A model generated the notes under the pieces. It saw only the letters and a program-made list of their open reading frames with translations, ran no database searches and was not told where the DNA came from. From contig DJEN01000098.1 in assembly GCA_002431345.1 (NCBI GenBank), positions 1 through 21,370 of the forward strand: a stretch of 21,370 bases of DNA, written 5' to 3'. This DNA is from Megasphaera sp. UBA5897. GTDB taxonomy: Bacteria; Bacillota; Negativicutes; Veillonellales; Megasphaeraceae. Shown here in pieces: positions 6,763-14,139 of this stretch. Position 1 is the first letter of the stretch. Each line of letters begins with the position of its first letter. The position numbers and the translations under genes were made by a program.

Positions 6763-8652
6763 GTGTCACATACAGTCTTGATAGACCCGATTTTGCTTAG
6801 TAAAGTTACGAAACCGGCCCGTTATGTAGGCGGTGAATGGAATAGTGTAGTCAAAAACCATGACGATGTCAAATTGACCGTTGCCTATTGCTTTCCTGAT
6901 GTATATGAAGTAGCCATGAGTCATTTGGGCCTGCGGATTTTATACGCATTGCTCAATGAACGGCAGGACGTAGCGGCTGAACGCGTCTATGCGCCATGGC
7001 CGGATATGGAAGAACTGATGAGAAAAGAGGGGTACCCTCTTTTTTCTTTGGAAACGAAGACGCCGGTCAGAGATTTTGACATGGTAGGATTTACACTGCA
7101 ATACGAAATGAGCTTTACCAATATTTTGAATATGCTGGATTTGGCAGGCATTCCGTTGTTTTCCAAAGACCGGGGCGACGATATGCCGCTGATTGCGGCC
7201 GGTGGTCCCTGTGCCTACAATGCTGAACCCTTGGCAGATTATATAGATGTATTTTTCCTCGGTGAATCCGAAGAATCGACGCAGCTTTTGGCCGATACGA
7301 TTATTCAATGGAAGGAAGCGGGCAAGCCGGGCGGCAAGAAAGGATTACTGAAAACATTGGCTTCCCAACAGGGCAACTATGTACCTGCTTTTTATCAGCC
7401 GTCCTATGATGAAGCTGGGAATTTTAAAGCCTTGACGCCGACAGAGCCGGAAGCGAAAGCCCATATTGAAAAATGCGTCGTCGCTGATGAAGAACACGTT
7501 TTCTTCCCGACGAAACCCATTGTGCCCAACATTGATATTGTCCACAACCGGGCCGTTTTGGAATTATTCCGCGGCTGCAGCCGAGGCTGTCGTTTTTGCC
7601 AGGCAGGCATGCTCTATCGTCCGGTGCGGGAAAAATCACCGGAACGATTGGTACAGATTGCCAAAGAAATCATTGCCAACTCTGGTTACAATGAAATCTC
7701 CCTCATGAGTTTGAGCTCGGCTGATTATTCCTGTCTTCCCGAATTGGTAGATATGCTGCTGGAAGAATTTAAAGGCAAAAAAGTCAGTGTCAGCCTTCCA
7801 TCACTGCGTGTGGACAGCTTTTCCGTCGATATTGCCAAAAAAGTACAGCAAGTCCGCAAAAGCGGCTTGACGTTTGCTCCTGAAGCAGGTACGCAGCGGC
7901 TGCGGGACGTCATTAATAAAGGCGTTACAGAGGAAAACTTATTGTCAGCGTGTGAAAATGCTTTCCAAAACGGTTGGTCTACAGTCAAGCTCTATTTTAT
8001 GATGGGCCTGCCGACAGAAACGGACGAAGATTTGGCAGGCATTGCAGACTTAGCCTATAAAGTGCTGAATCTCTATCGGCAAGTTACTCATAAGAACAAC
8101 GGCAAAGTAACCGTATCCGTTTCCAGCTTTGTTCCGAAGTCCCATACGGCGTTTCAATGGTTTGGCCAGCTGCCGATTGAAGAAATCCGCCGCAAACAGG
8201 AATATATTAAAGGCTTGATTCGGGATAAACACATATCCTATCATTACCATGATGCTAAAACGGGCCGCTTGGAAGCGACATTTGCCCGCGGTGATAGACG
8301 AATGGGCCGTGTCCTGTACGAAGCGTGGAAACTAGGCTGTAAGTTTGACGGCTGGACCGAAATGTTTGACTATGACCGCTGGATGCAGGCTTTTGAAAAT
8401 GCCGGCATCGATCCGGATTATTATGCCGCACGGCAGCGGGATTTGAATGAACCGCTGCCATGGGACCATTTGAGCAATGGTGCTGCCAAGGCCTTTTTGC
8501 AGCGGGAATGGCAGCGGGCTGCAGCAGAAGAACTGACACATGACTGCCGCCGCCTGAGTTGTACCGGCTGCGGTGTATGTCCGCATTTAGGCGTAAAAAT
8601 TATTGACAGAAAGGAAGGCGTAGACCATGGAAAGACTGCGTTTAGCTGTTAA
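6763..8652 (+). CDS. B12-binding-type radical SAM protein (TIGR03960 family)
   Basis: The protein has 629 residues. An N-terminal B12-binding-like domain contains DVYEVAMSHLGLRILYALLN and the GFTLQYEMSFTNILNMLDL segment, followed by a radical SAM core with the iron-sulfur motif C272-SRG-C276-RF-C279. Near the C-terminus is a second cysteine cluster (C595, C600, C603, C606) that could bind metal. Proteins of this type occur with, or fused to, DUF2344 proteins; the substrate is not established, though tRNA or cofactor modification has been suggested for relatives. Translation starts at GTG 6763 behind AGGAGG, 20 bases after rodA. The end overlaps the next gene by 26 bases, which matches the known functional pairing. 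Confidence 0.88.
   Translation: MSHTVLIDPILLSKVTKPARYVGGEWNSVVKNHDDVKLTVAYCFPDVYEVAMSHLGLRILYALLNERQDVAAERVYAPWPDMEELMRKEGYPLFSLETKTPVRDFDMVGFTLQYEMSFTNILNMLDLAGIPLFSKDRGDDMPLIAAGGPCAYNAEPLADYIDVFFLGESEESTQLLADTIIQWKEAGKPGGKKGLLKTLASQQGNYVPAFYQPSYDEAGNFKALTPTEPEAKAHIEKCVVADEEHVFFPTKPIVPNIDIVHNRAVLELFRGCSRGCRFCQAGMLYRPVREKSPERLVQIAKEIIANSGYNEISLMSLSSADYSCLPELVDMLLEEFKGKKVSVSLPSLRVDSFSVDIAKKVQQVRKSGLTFAPEAGTQRLRDVINKGVTEENLLSACENAFQNGWSTVKLYFMMGLPTETDEDLAGIADLAYKVLNLYRQVTHKNNGKVTVSVSSFVPKSHTAFQWFGQLPIEEIRRKQEYIKGLIRDKHISYHYHDAKTGRLEATFARGDRRMGRVLYEAWKLGCKFDGWTEMFDYDRWMQAFENAGIDPDYYAARQRDLNEPLPWDHLSNGAAKAFLQREWQRAAAEELTHDCRRLSCTGCGVCPHLGVKIIDRKEGVDHGKTAFSC
7023..7045 (+). other. Terminator-like hairpin inside the radical SAM gene
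   Basis: A 9-base stem AAAAGAGGG (7023-7031), a three-base loop GTA and the exact complement CCCTCTTTT (7035-7043) are followed by two more T residues. The shape is that of an intrinsic terminator, about 260 bases into the coding region, where the codons read RKEGYPLFSL. Function is not shown; it could cause partial termination between rodA and the downstream genes or be coincidental. Confidence 0.3.
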
Positions 8653-9334
8653 AAAAGACGGCGCCCTGCAATTTTTATCACATTTGGATTTTGCCCGTGC
8701 CGTACGCTACGTCATTATCCGGGCCGATCTTCCTATTTGTTATTCCGAAGGATTCAATCCGCATATGAAACTCAGCTTTGCTTCGGCATTGGGGGTAGGC
8801 GTTTCGGCAGATGTAGAATATTTGGATATGGAATTAAGCGAAAAACTGGCCGTATCCGATGTCATAGCCCGCATGAATGCCAAATCTCCTCATGGCTTTG
8901 CCGTACTGGACGGCAAATATGTCGATGCCAAAGCTGCCAAACTAATGGCAGCAGCCAACTATGCCATATATGACCTCATGGGCCCGGCAAAAAAAGAAGC
9001 CACTGCTGCATCTGTCAAAACAGCGCTGCAGGCATTCAATACGGCACAAGAAGTGCAGTACGAAAAAATATCCCTCAAAGGTAAGCACAAAGTCCGCTTG
9101 ATTAACGTCAAACAGCATGTCATAGAGCCGATTACAGGCCAGTTGCAGGACGAAAAGATTACACTGCGCGTAGGCATCTACCAAACTAGTGAAGGTGCTA
9201 TCAAACCCTCTCAAGTTTGGGAAGTATTAGGAAACCAGTTCCAACTGCCTATCGATACAGACATGATGCTGGCAAGACGCATTGGCATTTACCATCGTGA
9301 AGAAGGACACAATTATTCCTTGTTTGAAAAATAA
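8627..9334 (+). CDS. DUF2344 radical SAM-linked protein (TIGR03936 family)
   Basis: The 235-residue product begins MERLRLAVKKDGALQFLSHLDFARAV, followed by a YSEGFNPHMKLSFASALGVGV segment typical of DUF2344 proteins, which accompany the TIGR03960 radical SAM enzymes and in some genomes form their C-terminal domain. The role is unknown, probably a partner in the same modification reaction. AAGGAAGG lies about nine bases before the ATG, within the end of the preceding gene, and the 26-base overlap implies coupled translation. A terminator follows 16 bases after the stop, so this is the last gene of the cell-shape transcription block. Confidence 0.88.
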   Translation: MERLRLAVKKDGALQFLSHLDFARAVRYVIIRADLPICYSEGFNPHMKLSFASALGVGVSADVEYLDMELSEKLAVSDVIARMNAKSPHGFAVLDGKYVDAKAAKLMAAANYAIYDLMGPAKKEATAASVKTALQAFNTAQEVQYEKISLKGKHKVRLINVKQHVIEPITGQLQDEKITLRVGIYQTSEGAIKPSQVWEVLGNQFQLPIDTDMMLARRIGIYHREEGHNYSLFEK

Positions 9335-9350
9335 ATAACATTGCTGTCAA

Positions 9351-9387
9351 GAAAACCGCTGCATACGAGCTGTATACAGCGGTTTTC
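9351..9387 (+). terminator. Rho-independent terminator closing the mre operon
   Basis: A 16-base arm (9351-9366, GAAAACCGCTGCATAC) and its partner (9372-9387) pair with a single C-A mismatch around a 5-base loop GAGCT; the 3' arm contains the T run. A-rich bases on the 5' side may let it work in both directions. It marks the boundary between the higher-G+C cell-shape genes and the AT-rich glycan genes. Confidence 0.85.
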
Positions 9388-9452
9388 TAATATAATAATA
9401 AAAATTCTATTCAGCGAAGTTTGAAAACGATTATAAAGACAACATACAATGG

Positions 9453-9481
9453 TTTTAGAAATTCTTATGGTATGATATAAT
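9453..9481 (+). promoter_or_regulatory. Extended -10 promoter for the glycan locus
   Basis: A perfect TATAAT (9476-9481) is preceded by TGA, giving the extended -10 TGnTATAAT. The -35 at a 17-base distance (TTTTAG, 9453-9458) is weak, as is common with extended -10 promoters. The predicted start near 9488 gives a leader of about 140 bases before the first glycosyltransferase. The rest of this 290-base gap is AT-rich, with no convincing ORF or further hairpin. Confidence 0.55.
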
Positions 9482-9625
9482 TGGAAGAAGAATTATCATA
9501 CAATGCGTGGTTCTATATTCCTAATATTGAATATAATGTTACGTAATTTTACATTTTGTAGAAATTTTTAATTATATATTCGTGTTAAAAAGTTGGATAT
9601 ATAATGACATGAGAAGGAGATTATT

Positions 9626-10387
9626 TTGGCAAAAATTACTACGTTGATTTTAGCAAAAAATGAAGAACAACATATTGTTGATTGTATAAAGACAGTACAA
9701 TTTACAGATGAAATATTGGTTATTGACGATTACAGTACAGATAGAACTAAAGAATTAGCAGAAAGTATGGGAGCTCGAGTTATTCAGCGTGCTATGAACG
9801 GGGACTGGGGGGCTCAGCAGACTTTTGCAATACAAAATGCTAGCCATGAATGGGTATTGTTTTTGGATGCAGATGAACGTATTTCTGAACCATTAGCAAA
9901 AGAAATACGAAAAGTTGTTGAAAAAGATGAACAAAAGGCATATTGGATTCGGCGAGAAAATCTATTCCATCATTATAAAGCAACCCACGGAACATTGCGT
10001 CCTGATTATGTAGACCGCCTTTTTCCTGCCAAAGATTCGTATGTAGAAGGATATGTCCATCCCAAAATTGTTACACCCTATCCAAATGAAAAATTAAGAC
10101 ATATCATGTATCACTATACATATAGTACATGGGATCAACAATTAAATAAATTAAATAATTATACGCGTTTAGCAGCTCTTAAATATAAAGATAACGGTAA
10201 GAAATGCAACTTTTTTTTCGATATCATGCTGCGCCCATTGTGGGCATTCTTAAAAGTATACATTGTTAACAAGGGTTTTTTAGATGGAAAAATGGGTTGG
10301 ATATTGGCTACTAATCATTACTTTTATACAATGAATAAATATATCAAACTGTATTTCCTGTATCGCGATCCGGATGGTCGGTTATAA
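9626..10387 (+). CDS. Family 2 glycosyltransferase (LPS core beta-glucosyltransferase type)
   Basis: The 253-residue GT-A enzyme probably adds glucose to the heptose of the lipopolysaccharide inner core, as WaaE/KdtX/LgtF-type enzymes do. The N-terminal strand TTLILAKNEEQHI, the nucleotide-binding VIDDYSTDRT and the metal-binding D81-AD (LFLDADERIS) are all clear, followed by the WIRRENLF and LRPDYVDRLFP segments typical of this subfamily. The predicted site is the inner face of the cytoplasmic membrane. The start is a TTG at 9626 behind GAAGGAGA. It is the first gene after the promoter at 9453-9481, so it probably leads the locus. The sugar specificity is inferred from family resemblance only. 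Confidence 0.85.
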   Translation: MAKITTLILAKNEEQHIVDCIKTVQFTDEILVIDDYSTDRTKELAESMGARVIQRAMNGDWGAQQTFAIQNASHEWVLFLDADERISEPLAKEIRKVVEKDEQKAYWIRRENLFHHYKATHGTLRPDYVDRLFPAKDSYVEGYVHPKIVTPYPNEKLRHIMYHYTYSTWDQQLNKLNNYTRLAALKYKDNGKKCNFFFDIMLRPLWAFLKVYIVNKGFLDGKMGWILATNHYFYTMNKYIKLYFLYRDPDGRL

Positions 10388-10434
10388 CTTTCAACTGATA
10401 CATAGTAGAACACGAAAAAATGGTAGTATATAAT

Positions 10435-10743
10435 ATGGAAGATGCTATAATTCAACGTGTCAAAACCATCGTGCTGCATCATTTTTTAACACAGGATGTG
10501 CGGATTTACCTTTTCGGTTCGTGGGTACGGAGAGAGCAAAAGCGGAGTTCCGACATCGATATTGCCGTGGAGGGAAAAGAAGATATTTCTTACAAAATTA
10601 CATTACTGAGGGAAAAGTTGGAGGAATCGACGATTCCCCAACGTGTTGATATAGTGGATATGCATCATGCAGGGAAAGCCTTATGTCAGCGTATACGAAA
10701 AGAGGAAATTTTATGGAAAGAATTACAGAACGATACGAATTAA
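10435..10743 (+). CDS. MNT-type nucleotidyltransferase (putative antitoxin)
   Basis: This is a minimal nucleotidyltransferase of the polymerase-beta fold, 102 residues with the start at 10435. The full GSX10DXD motif is present: G28-S29, then D40-I-D42 inside SSDIDIAV. In characterised HEPN-MNT pairs (for example the Shewanella MntA/HepT pair) the MNT protein AMPylates and silences the HEPN toxin. The HEPN partner here overlaps its 3' end by 31 bases. An upstream in-frame ATG at 10420 is possible, but neither start has a strong ribosome-binding site; 10435 gives the usual MNT N-terminus. No promoter is evident in the 47 bases after the glycosyltransferase, so it may be read from the glycan-locus transcript. 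Confidence 0.85.
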   Translation: MEDAIIQRVKTIVLHHFLTQDVRIYLFGSWVRREQKRSSDIDIAVEGKEDISYKITLLREKLEESTIPQRVDIVDMHHAGKALCQRIRKEEILWKELQNDTN

Positions 10744-11135
10744 CCGTCCGTGCGTTGGCAAAATTTCATGAACTGGCATCTCGTCAAAACCTGACCGAGA
10801 TAGAGCGGGATGCACTCATGCAACGATTTGAATTTACATTTGAACTTACCTGGAAATGTGCAAAAGAATATCTGTATATACAGGAAGGCATTGATGCAGC
10901 GTCACCAAAAAAAGTGATACGTTCGTGCCGGGAGGTCGGTGTTCTTTCTGATGAAGAAACGGAACAAGCATTAAAAATGGCTGATGACCGCAACTTGACA
11001 ACGCACATATATGATGAATCGTTTATCGAAAGCTTGCTGCTGCGATTGCCTGTATACGACACGGTTCTTCATCATTGGCTGCAGCAAATCAAGAAAACTG
11101 ATAGAATAATAGAGGTGACTGCTGATGCTTCTTAA
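10713..11135 (+). CDS. HEPN protein, HI0074-like nucleotidyltransferase partner (putative toxin)
   Basis: The 140-residue, all-alpha protein belongs to the nucleotidyltransferase-substrate-binding (HI0074) branch of the HEPN superfamily. Family hallmarks are QRFEFTFELTWKCAKEYL in the first half and MADDRNLTTHIYDE in the second. The latter holds the complete RX4HXY motif (R93, H98, Y100), which in active HEPN toxins forms the RNase site, with the Tyr being the residue modified by the MNT partner. With all residues intact it is likely functional. The start at 10713 is preferred because AGAGGA lies seven bases upstream; an ATG at 10683 is also in frame. It overlaps the MNT gene and, by 11 bases, the following ATPase gene. 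Confidence 0.87.
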   Translation: MERITERYELTVRALAKFHELASRQNLTEIERDALMQRFEFTFELTWKCAKEYLYIQEGIDAASPKKVIRSCREVGVLSDEETEQALKMADDRNLTTHIYDESFIESLLLRLPVYDTVLHHWLQQIKKTDRIIEVTADAS

Positions 11136-12231
11136 GAAATTCAGTGTTCAAAATTTTAAAAACTTTAAAGAATCTTTTATGATTGACCTTTCAGATGTCA
11201 AGAATTATCCATACAGCACGCAGTGCTTGTCAAAAGGCATTATTAAAAATGCTATTATTTATGGAAAAAACGCTGTTGGCAAGACTAATTATGGGCTGGC
11301 AATGGTTGATATAACATATCATTTAGTCGATAAAAATGGTGTACCTCAGTCCCTAACGAACTATTGTAATGCAGATGCAGATTCAGATATTGTTTCGTTT
11401 TCCTATGTGTTCCAACGAGACGATGATGAAATTATTTACAAGTATACAAAAAGAGCTGCCAGGGAACTTGCTACAGAATCACTATTATTAAATGATCAAT
11501 TAGTATTTTCGTTTGACTATGACAAACAAAAAGGCGATTTTTCTCATTTAGCTGAGTTTGGGCTGAATACACTGAATTGGGAATTTCGCGATAATAAAAT
11601 TTCTGTTTTGCGTTATATGGCGAATAATTTGACACTAGACGAAAGAAACCCTGTACGAGAAGTCATGAAATTTGTTACCGGTATGCTTTGGTTTCGCAGC
11701 TTAGGAATAAACAACGAATACGTTGGCTTTTCGACAGTGGTAGAATCGATGGCCGACTATATTATTAAAAATGGCTTTGTTCATGAATTTGAAACTTTTT
11801 TGAACGCATATGGTGTGCATGAGAAGATTTGTGCAGTGGCACAAGCTGATGGAAAAATGAGCCTTTTTTTTAAGCATAATCATCTCGTTCCTTTTTTTAA
11901 TGCTTCGAATGGCACCAATGCCTTATTAACCTTTTTTTATTGGTATAAACACGTAAATAAAATTAGTTTTCTGTTTATTGACGAGTTTGATGCTTTTTAT
12001 CATTATGAACTAGCTGAGAAAATTGTTAAATTGTTGGAAGAAAAATTTTCTATTCAAACTATATTAACATCTCATAATACTGGCCTTTTGAGTAATCGAA
12101 TTATGCGGCCAGACTGTTATTTCTTATTGCTTCCTGATAAAATTATTTCCTTAGCGAATGCTACCGATCGAGAATTGCGGGAAGGATATAATTTAGAAAA
12201 TCTCATGAAACATGGTGAGTTTGATGAATAG
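11125..12231 (+). CDS. AAA_15/OLD-like ABC-type ATPase (putative defence ATPase)
   Basis: The 368-residue protein is an SMC/ABC-like P-loop ATPase of the AAA_15/AAA_21 type found in abortive-infection and OLD-like systems. Visible in order: an N-terminal strand LLKKFSVQNFKNFKES, Walker A G47-KNAVGKT, a central insert, a degenerate signature around S261-NGTNALL, Walker B FLFID286-E287, and an H-loop T315-SH. In known relatives (PARIS AriA, AbiLi, RloA) such an ATPase forms a scaffold that senses infection and controls a nuclease partner. AGGTG seven bases before the ATG supports the start. It overlaps the HEPN gene by 11 bases and the TOPRIM-like gene by 8. The exact subfamily cannot be named without profile searches. 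Confidence 0.85.
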   Translation: MLLKKFSVQNFKNFKESFMIDLSDVKNYPYSTQCLSKGIIKNAIIYGKNAVGKTNYGLAMVDITYHLVDKNGVPQSLTNYCNADADSDIVSFSYVFQRDDDEIIYKYTKRAARELATESLLLNDQLVFSFDYDKQKGDFSHLAEFGLNTLNWEFRDNKISVLRYMANNLTLDERNPVREVMKFVTGMLWFRSLGINNEYVGFSTVVESMADYIIKNGFVHEFETFLNAYGVHEKICAVAQADGKMSLFFKHNHLVPFFNASNGTNALLTFFYWYKHVNKISFLFIDEFDAFYHYELAEKIVKLLEEKFSIQTILTSHNTGLLSNRIMRPDCYFLLLPDKIISLANATDRELREGYNLENLMKHGEFDE

Positions 12232-12958
12232 AAAGATTTTAGCCATTGTAGAAGGAGAGAAAAAGGAACCGCAATTATTAAATCGATTGTTTGATACGTA
12301 CATGTATAAAAAACGTCAAATTGTTTCTTATGGCGCCAACATATATGATTTGTATGAACGTATTCAGCGTTATTATGGAGAAAATTTAGAAGATCTTGAT
12401 TTCCTCTTGTTTTTACGTGAGCAAGAGCCAGACGAAAACAAGAAATTAATTTTTGATGATCGATATACTGACGTGTACTTAATTTTTGATTTTGATCCCC
12501 AAGATAATCGCTTTTCTGTCAAGGCTCTCCAACAAATGATGCATTATTTTAATGATTCGACATCACGAGGCCGTTTGTACATTAATTATCCAATGGTAGA
12601 ATCATGTATCCATATACCATCTTTTGAAAATTCGAACTATTTGTACAGCCGTGTTTGCTTAACTGAATTGGGACAGTATAAAACAAGGGCTAATACAGAA
12701 AGCTGCTGTCCGGATATTACGCGATATGATAAACGGATTTTTTCTCAGATTATTCGGCTTAATTTAGATAAAATAAGAAAACTGACTTGTTGTAATGAGA
12801 AAATGATGGTAGAGAATTTATATGCTGTTTTAAGAGAGGTACTGAAAATACAAATACATTTATTACAGCAAACGGCTAGTTTTTATATTTTGAATACATG
12901 TTTATTATGTGTATATGAATATAATCCCAAAATGATTGAGTGGCTGGAGCGAAAATAG
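12224..12958 (+). CDS. TOPRIM/RloB-like acidic protein, putative effector of the ATPase
   Basis: I do not recognise a named family with certainty. The 244-residue product begins RKILAIVEGEKKEPQLLNRL, resembling the TOPRIM/RloB opening strand with its catalytic Glu (E10, E12), and then has YLIFDFDPQD (D89, D91, D94), which matches the TOPRIM DxD strand. A third conserved-looking stretch is YINYPMVES, with an acidic residue. This glutamate-then-DxD layout is what metal-dependent TOPRIM nucleases such as OLD/GajA and AriB use. GGTGAG (12214-12219) precedes the ATG at 12224, which shares bases with the ATPase stop; an ATG at 12212 is the alternative. Strict coupling to the ATPase suggests that the two form a complex. 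The C-terminal 70 residues are Cys- and Leu-rich and unassigned. Confidence 0.65.
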   Translation: MNRKILAIVEGEKKEPQLLNRLFDTYMYKKRQIVSYGANIYDLYERIQRYYGENLEDLDFLLFLREQEPDENKKLIFDDRYTDVYLIFDFDPQDNRFSVKALQQMMHYFNDSTSRGRLYINYPMVESCIHIPSFENSNYLYSRVCLTELGQYKTRANTESCCPDITRYDKRIFSQIIRLNLDKIRKLTCCNEKMMVENLYAVLREVLKIQIHLLQQTASFYILNTCLLCVYEYNPKMIEWLERK

Positions 12959-12976
12959 AGAGGAGTTTTTTGCGTT

Positions 12977-14119
12977 ATGCGTGTAGCTATATTAGAGTCT
13001 ATTGTCATGCCGGCAGGACATGAAGTAGAGTTTGATAGAATATTAGTAGAAGAACTGAAAAAACAAGGACATGAACCTGTATTTTTTGTACCGGAACATT
13101 TCCCTTTTAAATTGGACTATCATTGTGATGTGGAATTTCTTGAAGGTGGAGAAGCTATTTCTTATGCTGGTGTTAGTCGTTTGAAACGTTTATGGCTTTC
13201 TTTGAAAAGAGAACGTCGCCGTATTGCGTGGCTAAACAGTGCCTGTGAAAAAGGCGCGGCGGGCAAATGCGATGCTGTTATCGTGCCAACAAACAGTTGG
13301 CGTGTTATGCGTTCTATACGGCAGAGTATTTTAAAAAATAGTAAAATTCCTTTTTTATTTATGTTTCATGGTATTATGCCCAAAGATCGTCATCGCTTTT
13401 GCGACGGTGTTAAAAGTTTGCAAGAATATCCGATGGTTCATTTAGGTGCATTGGGATTACAAACAGAGTTCCCTGAATTAATGGATTGTCCTAACTTTCA
13501 TGCTATTATGGCACCTGTATATATTCCGTTTGATTTGTCGCTAACACCAGAATTTCATATGCACAATCCGCTGCGCCTTGGCTTTTTTGGACAGTATCGA
13601 CGAGAAAAAAATCTTGATTTCTTTTTACAGGCATTTATTAAGGCAAAATTTACGGTTCCTGTTGTGCTGACTGTACAGGGAGCAACAGCGACTCAGGTCG
13701 ACAGTGATGATTTTGAACGACTGAAAAAAGAATATGCAGGCTATGAAAATATTCATTTCATGCATAAAAATCTTTTGGGTATAGAATGGCAGAAAGAAAT
13801 TATGGACATCGATGTCATGCTCTTGCCGTATGGTGCTGAACGTTATCGTTATCAACCCAGTGCCATGCTTTTTACTGCGATTGGCTATTATAAACCTGTA
13901 TTACAGTCTCCAGAAATGAATCCGGAAATATTACAGGAATTTGATGTGGGAGAAGCTGTAAAATTAGACTCGGTTGAGGTATTTTCTGCACAGTTAGAAA
14001 AATTTGTAAACGAATTTCCTAAAAAACAGGAAGTATACCGGCAAGGGTTAATCAGAGCTAATGAAAAATATGGGCAAGATAAGTTAATTAGAAAAGTTGT
14101 AGAGATTCTATCTAAATAA
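12977..14119 (+). CDS. GT-B type glycosyltransferase
   Basis: The 380-residue protein probably transfers a sugar onto lipopolysaccharide core or O-antigen at the cytoplasmic membrane. The N-terminal domain begins MRVAILESIVMPAGHEVEFDRIL and contains a FMFHGIMPKDRH loop. The C-terminal Rossmann domain starts with LRLGFFGQYRREKNLDFFLQAF, the usual donor-domain entry of GT4-like enzymes, and the acidic donor-site region is replaced by MLLPYGAERYRYQPSAML. No clear EX7E motif is seen, so the GT family is left open. AGGAG at 12961-12965 lies 11 bases upstream of the ATG. It follows the defence-like cassette by 18 bases and resumes the glycan locus. Confidence 0.7.
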   Translation: MRVAILESIVMPAGHEVEFDRILVEELKKQGHEPVFFVPEHFPFKLDYHCDVEFLEGGEAISYAGVSRLKRLWLSLKRERRRIAWLNSACEKGAAGKCDAVIVPTNSWRVMRSIRQSILKNSKIPFLFMFHGIMPKDRHRFCDGVKSLQEYPMVHLGALGLQTEFPELMDCPNFHAIMAPVYIPFDLSLTPEFHMHNPLRLGFFGQYRREKNLDFFLQAFIKAKFTVPVVLTVQGATATQVDSDDFERLKKEYAGYENIHFMHKNLLGIEWQKEIMDIDVMLLPYGAERYRYQPSAMLFTAIGYYKPVLQSPEMNPEILQEFDVGEAVKLDSVEVFSAQLEKFVNEFPKKQEVYRQGLIRANEKYGQDKLIRKVVEILSK

Positions 14120-14139
14120 TATTTATGGAGTGGGGAAAC

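Noticed and set aside
10388..12976. Direct repeats or an integrase marking the four-gene cassette as a mobile element
   Set aside because: I compared the short flanks (10388-10434 and 12959-12976) and found no convincing repeat, terminal inverted repeat or recombinase gene.
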